Shown one piece after another: positions 53,213-61,790 of a stretch of DNA of 64,000 bases (position 1 is the first letter of the stretch; every line of letters starts with the position of its first letter). A model generated the notes under the pieces. That model saw nothing but the letters and a program-made list of their open reading frames with translations. It had not been told where the DNA came from and did not search any database. Both the position numbers and the translations under genes were made by a program. The stretch is from Sva-07 sp942492715 (lineage in GTDB: Bacteria > Actinomycetota > Acidimicrobiia > Acidimicrobiales > Ilumatobacteraceae): NCBI GenBank assembly GCA_942492715.1, contig CALOFW010000002.1, positions 1 through 64,000 on the forward strand, in the 5' to 3' direction.

Positions 53213-53406
53213 GCCTCGCCATCTTCGCCATCGGCGTCCTGGTGTTCCTGGTCACCGTGTACGGCACCGTCGTCGCCGGAGGGCTGCTGCTCACCAGCCG
53301 GCAACTCGAGGTGCAGCCCGAACTGATCCCCGACGACGAACCCGTCGTTGCGGACGAGAGTTCCACCGACCGGGCTCGCCACCTGATCACCACCACGACC
53401 TACTGA
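53209..53406 (+). CDS. Small single-helix membrane protein in the retinal cluster
   Basis: 65 residues: one helix MSLAIFAIGVLVFLVTVYGTVVAGG followed by an acidic cytoplasmic or external tail (LIPDDEPVVADESSTDRARHL). Coupled to the previous gene by overlap and placed 31 bp before the lycopene cyclase. No family recognised. Confidence 0.7.
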   Translation: MSLAIFAIGVLVFLVTVYGTVVAGGLLLTSRQLEVQPELIPDDEPVVADESSTDRARHLITTTTY

Positions 53407-53437
53407 CCCGCATGTCGCCCCGCTCGGAATCGCGGTG

Positions 53438-54646
53438 ATGTCGGACTCCCGGTACGACGCCGACCTCGTGATCGCGGGGGCCGGCTGCTCGGGTCTCAGC
53501 GCGCTCTGGCACGCGCTGCACAGCGCCGGTCGCGATCGGCGCATCGTGGTCGTCGACCGCGACTTCGAGCCGGTCGACGACCGGACGTGGGCGTTCTGGG
53601 GCACGCGTTCGAGCCCCTTTGCCGAACTCGCCGACCGGACGTGGGATCAGGTGCAGGTGCGCTTCCCGGGTTGGGAGTCGACGCAACGGATCGGCGGCCC
53701 GGGTCCGTCGCAGGGGCGCGTGTACCTGCGGGTTCGACGACGGGACTACGACTGCGCGATCCTCGAGGAAGCCCGCTGCCGACCCAACGTACGGTTCGTC
53801 GCCCAGGACATCGTCGGGATCCACGACGACGGCACCGCCGGCGTGGTTCGGCTCCCGGAGGGCGAACTCCGCGCCCCCGTCGTGCTGCAGAGTGCCCGAC
53901 TCTCGCCCGCCGCCGGTGACGCACCCGTTCGGCATCCGCTCCGACAGCACTTCGGAGGCTGGGAGGTGCGCACCGAACGGCCGGTGTTCGACCCGTCGGT
54001 CGTCACGCTGATGGACTTCGACACCCGCCAGCAGGGCGCAACGTCGTTCTTCTACCTCCTGCCGGTTCAACGCGACCGTGCGCTCGTCGAGCACACCATG
54101 TTCTCCGCCGAACCGCGCAGCACGGACTTCCACGACCACCAGGTGCGGGTCCGTCTCGACGAGCTGGGTGCCGGTGAGGTCGTCGTCGAGCGTCGTGAGT
54201 ACGGAGCCATCCCGATGGAGGATCGTGCGTTCACCCAGCGGTGGGGCGACCACGTCTGGAACATCGGCACCGTCGGCGGCATGACCAAGCCGACCACCGG
54301 CTACACGTTCCAGCGGACCCACGCCCAGACCCGACATCTGGTCGACGCGTGGGCGAGCGGACGCACGCTCACACCGCTTGCGGCAGCACCGACCCGGTTC
54401 GCACTCGCCGACCGTGTGCTGCTCAACATCCTCCATCACCACCCCGAACAGGGACGTCCCGTGTTCGAGCGCCTGTTCCGCACCGCGGCGATCGACGACG
54501 TACTCACCTTCCTCGACGAGGACTCCACGTTGGCCGCCGACGCTCGCCTGATGAGCCGCCTCCCGTGGCCGCCGTTCGTACGTGCGGCCGCGTCCGAACT
54601 CGCAGCCGGCACGACCTCCGCGTTGCGCCGCCGCCTCGCACGATGA
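53438..54646 (+). CDS. crtY: Lycopene beta-cyclase
   Basis: 402 residues. N-terminal nucleotide-binding fold DLVIAGAGCSGLSALWHAL, then DRTWAFWG (conserved in CrtY/CrtL), LRVRRRDYDCAILEEA, FFYLLPVQRDRALVEHTMFS and the C-terminal IPMEDRAF, NIGTVGGMTKPTTGYTFQRTH. It converts lycopene to beta-carotene, the substrate of the next enzyme. ATG 53438 or GTG 53435 is the start; its end overlaps the Blh gene by ATGA. The other carotenoid genes (crtE, crtB, crtI) are not in this window. Confidence 0.93.
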   Translation: MSDSRYDADLVIAGAGCSGLSALWHALHSAGRDRRIVVVDRDFEPVDDRTWAFWGTRSSPFAELADRTWDQVQVRFPGWESTQRIGGPGPSQGRVYLRVRRRDYDCAILEEARCRPNVRFVAQDIVGIHDDGTAGVVRLPEGELRAPVVLQSARLSPAAGDAPVRHPLRQHFGGWEVRTERPVFDPSVVTLMDFDTRQQGATSFFYLLPVQRDRALVEHTMFSAEPRSTDFHDHQVRVRLDELGAGEVVVERREYGAIPMEDRAFTQRWGDHVWNIGTVGGMTKPTTGYTFQRTHAQTRHLVDAWASGRTLTPLAAAPTRFALADRVLLNILHHHPEQGRPVFERLFRTAAIDDVLTFLDEDSTLAADARLMSRLPWPPFVRAAASELAAGTTSALRRRLAR

Positions 54647-55596
54647 CCACAGCGCTGCTCGCTCCGTCGCCGGTCATCGTCTTCCGTCGGTCCGGCGTCT
54701 TCTGGCCCGTCGTCGCGCTCACCGTGGTCCTCGCGGCGGTCGCATCGGTGTACTCGGCTCCCGACTGGGTCGCCGTCGTCGTGGTCGTCGTGGTCGTCGC
54801 TGCGCTCGGCATCCCTCACGGGGCGGTCGATCACCTCGTTGCGGAGGCGATCGCCAGTCCACCGCAGGCGTCGTCGCGTTGGCGATTCATGCGGAACTAC
54901 GTCCTGGCGATGCTCGCCGTCGGAGCAGTCTGGATCGTGGCGCCCGCGCTGGCGCTCGTCGGCTTCCTGGCGCTGTCGGTCCACCACTTCGGCCAGTCGG
55001 ACCTCGCCGACCTCGGTCTCTCGGCGACTCGCGCCTCAGCGGTGCAGTGGTCGCGTGGCCTGCTGCTGGTCGGACTCCCTCTCGTCGCCCACCTCGGGAC
55101 GGTCGGTCCGGTGATCGAGCGCCTGGGCGGGGGCGACCCGTCGAGCTGGACCTGGCTGGTGGACCGATCGATGATCGTGGCGACAGCGCTTGTCGCGCAG
55201 CACCTGGCGGTGGGATGGACGCTCACCCGCGGTCTCGTCGCCCGGTCGACGTTGCAGCGCGAGGCGATCGCCGTGGCCGCCCTGACTGCGCTGTTCCTGA
55301 CGGCCGATCCGCTCCTGGCGTTCGCGGTGTACTTCGGGCTGTGGCACTCGTTGACCCATCTCTTCGTGCTCGCCGACGTACTCGGGACCGGCCCGGCTCC
55401 GTTGCGATCGGTTCTGCGCCTGGCGGTTCCACTCACTGCCATGTCGCTGGTCGTGCTGGCCATCGTGGTCGTGGGAGCCTTCGTGACCGACCGGGCTGAC
55501 CTGATCGTGCCCTCGGTGTTCGTGTTCGTCAGCATGTTGACGTTGCCGCACATGGTGATCGTCGAGCGGCTCTGGCGCCGGAGGCCCGTACCGTGA
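54643..55596 (+). CDS. blh: Brp/Blh-family beta-carotene 15,15'-dioxygenase
   Basis: 317 residues, about eight transmembrane helices. Iron-binding histidine motifs of the family are all present: LGIPHGAVDHL, LSVHHFGQSD, FGLWHSLTHL and TLPHMVIVE. Blh cleaves beta-carotene into two retinals. In marine and freshwater actinobacteria this supports a rhodopsin proton pump, but no opsin is encoded in the window. Confidence 0.94.
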   Translation: MTTALLAPSPVIVFRRSGVFWPVVALTVVLAAVASVYSAPDWVAVVVVVVVVAALGIPHGAVDHLVAEAIASPPQASSRWRFMRNYVLAMLAVGAVWIVAPALALVGFLALSVHHFGQSDLADLGLSATRASAVQWSRGLLLVGLPLVAHLGTVGPVIERLGGGDPSSWTWLVDRSMIVATALVAQHLAVGWTLTRGLVARSTLQREAIAVAALTALFLTADPLLAFAVYFGLWHSLTHLFVLADVLGTGPAPLRSVLRLAVPLTAMSLVVLAIVVVGAFVTDRADLIVPSVFVFVSMLTLPHMVIVERLWRRRPVP

Positions 55597-55655
55597 GTGT
55601 CGTCCCCCGCCGGGACGCAGAGTTCGGCAGCGCTGCTGCCGGGAAAGGAAGAACC

Positions 55656-56141
55656 ATGACCGACATCAGTCGCCCCGCAATCGACATCGGCATCCCCGAG
55701 GAGACCCGAGTGGAGATCGCCACCGAACTCGGTCGGCTCCTCGCCGACACCTACACGCTCTATCTCAAGACGCACAACTACCACTGGAACGTCACGGGGC
55801 CGATGTTCAACACACTGCACCTCATGTTCGAGGTGCAGTACAACGAGCTCTGGCTGGCCATCGACCTGATCGCCGAACGGATCCGCTCGCTCGGGGAATT
55901 CGCCCCCGGCAGCTACGCCCAGTTCGCCGCGTTGTCATCGATCGCCGAAGCCGACGGCATCCCGTCCGCCAACGAGATGCTCGCCGACCTCGTCGCCGGA
56001 CACGAGGCGGTTGCACGCACCGCCCGGGCTGCCTTCGCGGTCGCCGACGCCGCGAGCGATCAGCCCACGGCCGACCTGATCACACAGCGGCTCCAGGTCC
56101 ACGAGAAGACCGCGTGGATGCTCCGGTCGATGCTGGCCTGA
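55656..56141 (+). CDS. dps: Dps-family ferritin-like protein
   Basis: 161 residues. LLADTYTLYLKTHNYHWNVTGPMFNTLHLMFEVQYNELWLAIDLIAERIRSLG holds the inter-subunit ferroxidase residues (H in HNYHWN, D and E in the following helix). It forms a dodecamer that oxidises and stores iron and protects DNA from peroxide. RBS AAAGGAAG precedes ATG 55656. It follows Blh by 59 bp and may be cotranscribed. Confidence 0.95.
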   Translation: MTDISRPAIDIGIPEETRVEIATELGRLLADTYTLYLKTHNYHWNVTGPMFNTLHLMFEVQYNELWLAIDLIAERIRSLGEFAPGSYAQFAALSSIAEADGIPSANEMLADLVAGHEAVARTARAAFAVADAASDQPTADLITQRLQVHEKTAWMLRSMLA

Positions 56142-56163
56142 CCGGGTTGCCGGGAACCCCGAT

Positions 56164-56550
56164 GTGGACGCCTACGTCGCTCGGTCACCGCGGTGGCCGG
56201 ACGAGGTCGCCGCGCTGCGCCCGATCCTGCTGAGCGCCGGGCTCGACGAAGCGATCAAGTGGGCGAAGCCCTGCTACTCCCGCCACGGCAAGAACATCGC
56301 CATCGTCCAGGAGATGAAGGACCCCCCGCACTGATGTTCTTCAAGGGTGCCCTGATGGACGACCCGGCCGGCGTACTCGTGGCGCAGGGCCCGAACTCGC
56401 GCTCGGCGCTTCGCATGGAGTTCACCTCGCGCGACGACGTCACTCGTCGAGCCGGCACGATCGCGACGTACATCGAGAACGCAATCGCCGTCGAGGACGC
56501 CGGCCTCGAGGTCGGTCCGGCTCCCGAGGTCGTGTTCGTCGACGATCGTC
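56164..56550 (+). pseudogene. DUF1801/YdeI-like protein, frameshifted and truncated
   Basis: From GTG 56164 the product is VDAYVARSPRWPDEVAALRPILLSAGLDEAIKWAKPCYSRHGKNIAIVQEMKD, then a stop because the C run at 56326-56331 has six bases. Seven would restore ALMFFKGALMDDPAGVLVAQGPNSRSALRMEF in frame. The frame fades after about EDAGLEVGPAPEVVF, about 60 residues short of the family's usual ~190, where it meets the convergent CopC-CopD gene. Homopolymer slippage (real or sequencing) plus a 3' truncation. Confidence 0.72.
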
Positions 56551-58129
56551 AGGAGGCGGCGGCGACGAGCCAGGCCGTGACGACGATGACGAACCCGAGC
56601 AGGATCGCCTCGGCGGTCACCGTCGAGCGGACCGATCGGTGCACGACCTCGTCGTCGGGGTCTCGTTCGAGCGCCGGCATCAGCCGGAAATGGTTGTAGG
56701 CGCCGGCGACCATCGCCAGCCCGGCGACGGCCGACTTCAGCAGGAAGGTCTGGCCCCACTGCGTCGAGGTGAGTTCGCCGAACGAGTCGAGGATGGCGAC
56801 GGCCATCACGAGGCCAGCGACGACGACGGCGCCGAGCGCCACGCTCGCCACCGCCGAGAACCGCACGACCAGGCCGAGTGCATCGGTCGGCCGCGACCGG
56901 CGATGCCTCGACCACATCACGACCGCCATCGTGACGACGCCGCCGACCCAGATCGACCCCGCAACGACGTGGATGGTGTTGGCCAGTGCGTGGAGCACTC
57001 GGAAGCCCTTGGTGACGGTGTGACCGTCGAACCAGAACGAGATGATCGCCAGGCCGATGCCGACGAACGCAAGCCTCGACGACCGGTCTGGAACCCATCG
57101 GCGAACGACCGGTCGATCGTTGTCGTCGTCGGCCGAAGGGCGATCCGCATCGTCGACGTCGAGTCCTGCGTGGGGCGACGTGACCGCTGCCGACAGCGAG
57201 CGGGCGCGTTGACGGATCGGGACCGTCGTGGCGACGAGCCCGACGGCAATGGCGACACCGGCAACGGCCCGCAATGCCGTGGCCGCGCCCGCCGACGAGG
57301 TCCATGCCGCGCCCAACGACTCGTTGCCGATGCGTGCGACGCCGACGTACTCGGCGAGCGCGCCGACCACGAGGACGCCACCGAGGATCCGAACGGCAGC
57401 GATCAACGAACCGATCTCCTCGAGCGATCCGCGCAGGGTGGTGGCCGCGAATGCGAGTGCTCCGATACCGAGGACGATCGCCGCGAAGCTGATCAGGCGG
57501 CCGAGCCGGGCGAGCGACTCGCCCGGGGTCGACTGGTCCACCTGCAGGAACTCGTCCATGGTCGACATCTCCGCAGCCGACATCGACGACATGTCGTCGG
57601 GCGCATTGGTGACCGCTTCGCCCTCCGTGGTCGGCGATGTCTCCGGAGCCGCCTCTGCAGCGGTGGTCGCCGCGGATGGCTCGGTCGACGTCGTCGGTTG
57701 CTCGGTCGTGGCGGCGGCGGTGACCGTGAAGGCGAAACTTCCCTCGATCGGGTGGGCGTCGCCGGCCCGCACGCTCCAACGTACGCCGACCTCGCCGCCA
57801 GCGAGGGCAGGTTCGAAGCCCAGCCGGAACACCCGCCCGTCGTCGGTGGTGACCGTCGACGGTGTGCGGATCTGGCCGGTCGGGTCGAGGACGACGAATC
57901 CGTCGCCGGCTTCCGTGGAGGGGTTGGTGAACTCGATCAGGATCTCGCTGACGGGTTCGGCAACCGTCGATCCGTTGGCGGGAGTCGACCCCGCGAAGCT
58001 GGTGTGTGCGCTGACGATCGACGCGCCCGTGGCGATGCCGAACGTCGACAGCACCACGGCAAGAAGCGTCCCGATGAGGGCACGCCGGCGCGCCGGTGAA
58101 GCCGCGACGTTGTTGGGGTGCTCCGACAT
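56549..58129 (-). CDS. CopC-CopD fusion copper-handling membrane protein
   Basis: 526 residues from ATG 58129. The signal/anchor is followed by a CopC domain with the copper-ligand N-terminal histidine in SAHTSFAGSTPANGS and DAHPIEGSFAFTV. A linker rich in T/S/E ends in a methionine cluster (DMSSMSAAEMSTMDEF). The CopD domain has about eight helices with HALANTIHVVAGSIWVGGVV, a histidine-bearing helix. It probably binds periplasmic copper and imports it for cuproenzymes or contributes to resistance. Convergent with the DUF1801 remnant. Confidence 0.9.
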   Translation of the reverse strand: MSEHPNNVAASPARRRALIGTLLAVVLSTFGIATGASIVSAHTSFAGSTPANGSTVAEPVSEILIEFTNPSTEAGDGFVVLDPTGQIRTPSTVTTDDGRVFRLGFEPALAGGEVGVRWSVRAGDAHPIEGSFAFTVTAAATTEQPTTSTEPSAATTAAEAAPETSPTTEGEAVTNAPDDMSSMSAAEMSTMDEFLQVDQSTPGESLARLGRLISFAAIVLGIGALAFAATTLRGSLEEIGSLIAAVRILGGVLVVGALAEYVGVARIGNESLGAAWTSSAGAATALRAVAGVAIAVGLVATTVPIRQRARSLSAAVTSPHAGLDVDDADRPSADDDNDRPVVRRWVPDRSSRLAFVGIGLAIISFWFDGHTVTKGFRVLHALANTIHVVAGSIWVGGVVTMAVVMWSRHRRSRPTDALGLVVRFSAVASVALGAVVVAGLVMAVAILDSFGELTSTQWGQTFLLKSAVAGLAMVAGAYNHFRLMPALERDPDDEVVHRSVRSTVTAEAILLGFVIVVTAWLVAAAS

Positions 58130-58210
58130 GGGCTCACACCCTATGGAGAACAACGGATGTCGTCTCGTCGGGGACGCGTCGTGGCCCGCTGATCCTGCGC
58201 GATCGATCCG

Positions 58211-59602
58211 TCAGCTGCGGGTTCTCGAAGCGAACTCGCGGCTGGCATCGGTGAGGACCCGGCGGAGCGTGGACTCGATGAACGCGAACTCCTCCTCACC
58301 TGCGATCAGCGGCGGCGAGAGGGTGATCACCGGTTCGCCGCGGTCGTCGGCGCGGCAGATCAATCCGGCCTCGAACAGCCGGGGCGACAGGTAGCCGCGC
58401 AACAGCCAGTCCGCGGTCTCGTCGTCGAAGGTGCCGCGGGTCGCCTGGTCGGTCACGAGCTCGATCGCGAGGAAGTAGCCGTCGCCGCGCACGTCGCCGA
58501 CCAGGGGGATGTCGCGCAGGCCGTCGATCAGCGACTTGAAGCGGCCTTCGTTGGCGAGCACGTGACCGCACAGGTCCTCGCGTTCGAACACGTCGAGGTT
58601 GGCGTTGGCGACGGCACACGACACCGGGTGGGCACCGAACGTCTGACCCTGGAGGAATGCCCCGGGCGCTTCGAGGAACGGCTCGGCGATCCGGTCGCTC
58701 ACCATCACCCCGCCGAGCGGCGAGTACCCACTCGTGACGCCCTTCGCGAACGTGACCATGTCGGGCTGGTAGCCGTAGCGAGCGCTGCCGAACATGTGGC
58801 CGAAGCGACCGAACGCGCTGATCACCTCGTCGCTGACGAGCAGCACCCCGTAGTGGTCGCAGATCTCGCGCACACGGGCCCAGTACCCCTCCGGAGGGAC
58901 GAACGCGCCGCCGGTGTTCTGGACCGGCTCCATGAACACCGCCGCCACGGTGTCGGGGCCCTCCATCTCGATGCGCAGCGCGAGATCGTCGGCGCACCGC
59001 AGCGTGCAGGCATCGAGATGCATGCAGTCGCCGCAGCGGTAGCGGTACGGCGTCTGTACCTTCACCGCGCCCGGCACGAGCGGTTCGAACACCGACTTGA
59101 TCGACGGCACGCCGGTGAGGCTGAGCGCCCCGAGCGACGTCCCGTGATAGGAGAGGTAACGCGAGATGACCTTCGTGCGCATCGGCTCGCCCCGGAGCTT
59201 CCAGTACTGACGGGACAGCTTGATCGCGGTCTCGACGGCGTCGCCACCCGACGGCGTGAAGAAGACCCGCTCGAGGTCGCCGGGTGCCATCGTGGCCAGC
59301 CGCTCGGCCAATCGGGCCGCGGGCTCGTGGGCGAAACCCCACACCGGGAAGTACGCGAGGGTGGCTGCCTGCTCGCGGGCAGCGTCGGCGAGTTCGGTGC
59401 GCCCGTGTCCCACCTGCACCGTGAAGAGCCCTGACAGTCCGTCGAGGTACCGGTTTCCCTCTTCGTCCCAGACGTAGCAGCCCTCGCCCCGCACGATCAC
59501 CGGGGTCCCGCCCGCCTGTGGGCGAAGCGGCGTGAAGTGCATCCAGAGGTGGCGTTGCGCGGCCTGCGAGATCGACGTCGGCGTGGGTTCGGGGGTGGTC
59601 AT
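58211..59602 (-). CDS. Class III (omega) aminotransferase
   Basis: 463 residues. PLP lysine K287 in DMVTFAKGVTSGYSPLGG; LLVSDEVISAFGRFG is the conserved D-E-V segment; FFTPSGGDAVETAIKL binds the cofactor phosphate. Residues 188-203 contain four cysteines (C190, C193, C199, C203), an unusual insertion in the substrate loop. Members transaminate amino-compounds such as diamines, beta-amino acids or taurine with pyruvate or 2-oxoglutarate. The start overlaps the stop of the PaaI gene on the same strand, so they form a two-gene unit. Confidence 0.92.
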   Translation of the reverse strand: MTTPEPTPTSISQAAQRHLWMHFTPLRPQAGGTPVIVRGEGCYVWDEEGNRYLDGLSGLFTVQVGHGRTELADAAREQAATLAYFPVWGFAHEPAARLAERLATMAPGDLERVFFTPSGGDAVETAIKLSRQYWKLRGEPMRTKVISRYLSYHGTSLGALSLTGVPSIKSVFEPLVPGAVKVQTPYRYRCGDCMHLDACTLRCADDLALRIEMEGPDTVAAVFMEPVQNTGGAFVPPEGYWARVREICDHYGVLLVSDEVISAFGRFGHMFGSARYGYQPDMVTFAKGVTSGYSPLGGVMVSDRIAEPFLEAPGAFLQGQTFGAHPVSCAVANANLDVFEREDLCGHVLANEGRFKSLIDGLRDIPLVGDVRGDGYFLAIELVTDQATRGTFDDETADWLLRGYLSPRLFEAGLICRADDRGEPVITLSPPLIAGEEEFAFIESTLRRVLTDASREFASRTRS

Positions 59603-60315
59603 CGAGGCGAACCGTTCCCGTCGTGCGAGCCGGTGTCGACACCGGGGTCGAACTGGCCCGGGTCGATGGCGATGAACGTCGCGGTCGACCGCGCCAACAC
59701 CTGGTCGGTTGCCTCGACGGTCAGCTCGCCGGTCATGTACAACTTGCGGCCCTCGCGTCGGTCGAGCCGGGTGCGACAGTGCAGCGGCTCGCCGATCGGG
59801 ACGCCGGCTTCGTACCGCATCCAGAGTTCACCGGTGAACGCGGACTGGGCGTGGAGCTGCAGCACGAACCCGAAGACGTCGTCGAACAACGCAGCCACGA
59901 TGCCACCGTGGCTGCGCCCCGGTGCGCCCTCGTGGGCCGCGCGCAGCGTGAGGGACGCCACCGCCTCGTCTCCCTCGCGACGGACGTCGATGTCCAGGCC
60001 CCAGGGGCTCGCCCGGCCGGAGACCGGACGCTCGTCGTACGACGTCATCACCGATCCGTCGGGCTCCGGCCCGTCGAACTGACCGTCGCGTCGCACCTCG
60101 CTGCGCGAACGGGGGTCACCGTCGTCGAGCCGCTCGGTCAGGTCGTCGAGCGAGTGCGTGACCTCCTCGAGGAGATCGATCGTCGCGTGGTGACCCACGA
60201 GTGCATGCCCGATGTCTCGGATCGCACGTCCGGCTTCGGCGCGCGCCTCGGCCACCTGATCCGGATGGTCGTCCTGGGCGACGTGAACCAGCGGGTCGAA
60301 GTGGGCGTCGGACAC
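59599..60315 (-). CDS. PaaI-family hotdog thioesterase with N-terminal helical extension
   Basis: 238 residues from GTG 60315. The first ~85 residues are helical and charged (VAEARAEAGRAIRDIGHALVGHH, IDLLEEVTHSLDDLTERL). The hotdog domain starts about 95 and carries GRSHGGIVAALFDDVFGFVLQLH, the PaaI/FcoT-type active-site helix. It hydrolyses an acyl-CoA; the substrate is unknown. First gene of a pair with the aminotransferase downstream. Confidence 0.85.
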   Translation of the reverse strand: MSDAHFDPLVHVAQDDHPDQVAEARAEAGRAIRDIGHALVGHHATIDLLEEVTHSLDDLTERLDDGDPRSRSEVRRDGQFDGPEPDGSVMTSYDERPVSGRASPWGLDIDVRREGDEAVASLTLRAAHEGAPGRSHGGIVAALFDDVFGFVLQLHAQSAFTGELWMRYEAGVPIGEPLHCRTRLDRREGRKLYMTGELTVEATDQVLARSTATFIAIDPGQFDPGVDTGSHDGNGSPR

Positions 60316-60519
60316 GGCGCCGACCCTAGGTGGGTCATGGCGCGCCGGCGAAGCGCGAAGAACCGCGGTGGCCCCGTGCTTCATCGGAACTTCATCCCGA
60401 TCGCGACGAGCGCTTCACGACATGAGGGTTGTCTGGAAGGTGCAAAGACGACAGATCCGACGGATCCGGAGAACCGCTCCGGCAACCCGGCGGCTCGAGA
60501 CACTCGGAAAGGAGTGGTC

Positions 60520-60972
60520 ATGAAGAAGATGTTGATCACACTCACCACGGTCGGAGTGCTCGCTGTTCCAGCGGGTATGGCGTTGGCCCAATCCGACACC
60601 CCCGAACCGGCAGGGCCGGTTCCGACCTGCGTCGATCCCGCACGAGATCGGGATCGTGACCGCAGCACAGCCCAGGAGTCGCAGGGCGTGCAGAATCAGG
60701 TGCGCACGCAACTGCAGACACAGCTCCGCAACGAGGACGGCACCTGCGACAACGACTGCACGGGCGATCAGGTCCGCTTGCACGAGCAGACCCAGTTGCA
60801 GGATCAGACCCAGCTCCGCAACGAGGACGGCACCTGCGACAACGACTGCACGGGCGATCAGGTCCGCTTGCACGAGCAGACCCAGTTGCAGGATCAGACC
60901 CAGCTCTCCGATGGCACGGGCGACCGCGCGATGAACCGCAAGGGCGAGATGGGCCATGGCCCGAACGGCTGA
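60520..60972 (+). CDS. Secreted protein with two identical 30-residue repeats
   Basis: 150 residues. Signal peptide MKKMLITLTTVGVLAVPAGMALA. A basic spacer precedes two identical 30-residue repeats encoded by a perfect 90-bp duplication (60721-60900): each contains NEDGTCDNDCTGDQVRLHEQTQ and ends QLQDQTQ. A C-D-N-D-C pair per repeat could form a disulfide or bind metal; the glutamine-rich parts could form an extended fibre. The tail is GHGPNG. AAAGGAG precedes the ATG. It overlaps the downstream DUF2202 gene by 17 bp. Confidence 0.83.
   Translation: MKKMLITLTTVGVLAVPAGMALAQSDTPEPAGPVPTCVDPARDRDRDRSTAQESQGVQNQVRTQLQTQLRNEDGTCDNDCTGDQVRLHEQTQLQDQTQLRNEDGTCDNDCTGDQVRLHEQTQLQDQTQLSDGTGDRAMNRKGEMGHGPNG
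60721..60900 (+). repeat. Perfect 90-bp tandem duplication in the secreted protein gene
   Basis: 60721-60810 and 60811-60900 are identical and in frame (30 codons each). Exact identity indicates a recent duplication or ongoing recombination, so copy number may vary between strains. Confidence 0.95.
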
Positions 60973-61738
60973 CCCCGATCGGACTGCCGGGACACGTCGT
61001 CTCGGCAGTTCGTCGCGCACGCTCGGGTTCGTCGCGACCGCTCTGCTGGTCATCGGAGCGACCTCCTGTGCCGACGACACGACGTCCCAACCGGTGACCA
61101 CGACCGGATCGACGTCGACGACCACCGTGACGACCGACGCGTCCAACACCGACACGGCGACCGCCACGCCAGACACCGTGGAGGTCCCCGATGTCGACTT
61201 GCTCGACGAGTCGGGGCTGACCGCCGACGAGGTCGCCGGCCTGCTGTGGATGCGCGAGGAGGAACAGCTCGCCCACGACGTGTACGTCACCCTCGGTGAC
61301 CTGTGGGGACTCCGGATCTTCGAGAACATCGCCTCGAGCGAGAGTTCCCACATCGAGGCGGTGGCCGCCCTGCTCGATCGGTACGGCATCGACGACCCGG
61401 CGGCAGGCAACGATCCCGGCACGTTCACCAACCCGGCGATCCAGGATCTCCACGACCAGTTGGTGAGCGACGGGAGCGTGTCGCTCGATGCGGCTCTTGC
61501 GGTCGGCGCACTGATCGAGGAACTCGACATCAGCGACCTGCAGGCACGCGCTGCCGCGACCGAGAACAGCGAGATCACCACGATGTACGCCGGGCTCGAA
61601 CGGGGCTCGCGCAACCATCTCCGAGCGTTCACCTCCCAGCTGGATGCTCGCGGTGTCGTGTACGAGCCCACCCAGCTCGATCCGGCCACCTTCGATGTGA
61701 TCGTGTCCGGTGAGATGGAACGCGGGCGAGACGGCTGA
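60956..61738 (+). CDS. DUF2202 ferritin-like lipoprotein
   Basis: 260 residues. Lipobox IGATSC with C38, a Thr/Ser-rich spacer, then a DUF2202 four-helix bundle: LLWMREEEQLAHDVYVTLGDLWGLRIFENIASSESSHIEAVAALLDRYGI and EITTMYAGLERGSRNHLRAFTSQL. The E-x-x-x-H pairs in the helices are candidate metal ligands as in ferritin-like proteins. It would be anchored outside the membrane together with the secreted repeat protein; a two-component system follows 52 bp downstream. Confidence 0.88.
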   Translation: MARTADPDRTAGTRRLGSSSRTLGFVATALLVIGATSCADDTTSQPVTTTGSTSTTTVTTDASNTDTATATPDTVEVPDVDLLDESGLTADEVAGLLWMREEEQLAHDVYVTLGDLWGLRIFENIASSESSHIEAVAALLDRYGIDDPAAGNDPGTFTNPAIQDLHDQLVSDGSVSLDAALAVGALIEELDISDLQARAAATENSEITTMYAGLERGSRNHLRAFTSQLDARGVVYEPTQLDPATFDVIVSGEMERGRDG

Positions 61739-61790
61739 GGCCGGCGACCGCGACGGCCGTTCAGGTATCGGCGACGACAGGCCTCCTACG

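Noticed and set aside
52973..53406. Small membrane ORFs as a split rhodopsin
   Set aside because: Together they have three helices, no seventh-helix retinal lysine motif and no proton-acceptor motif.
60721..60900. Direct repeats as a CRISPR array
   Set aside because: The two 90-bp units are contiguous with no spacers and are in frame inside a gene; no cas genes are in the window.
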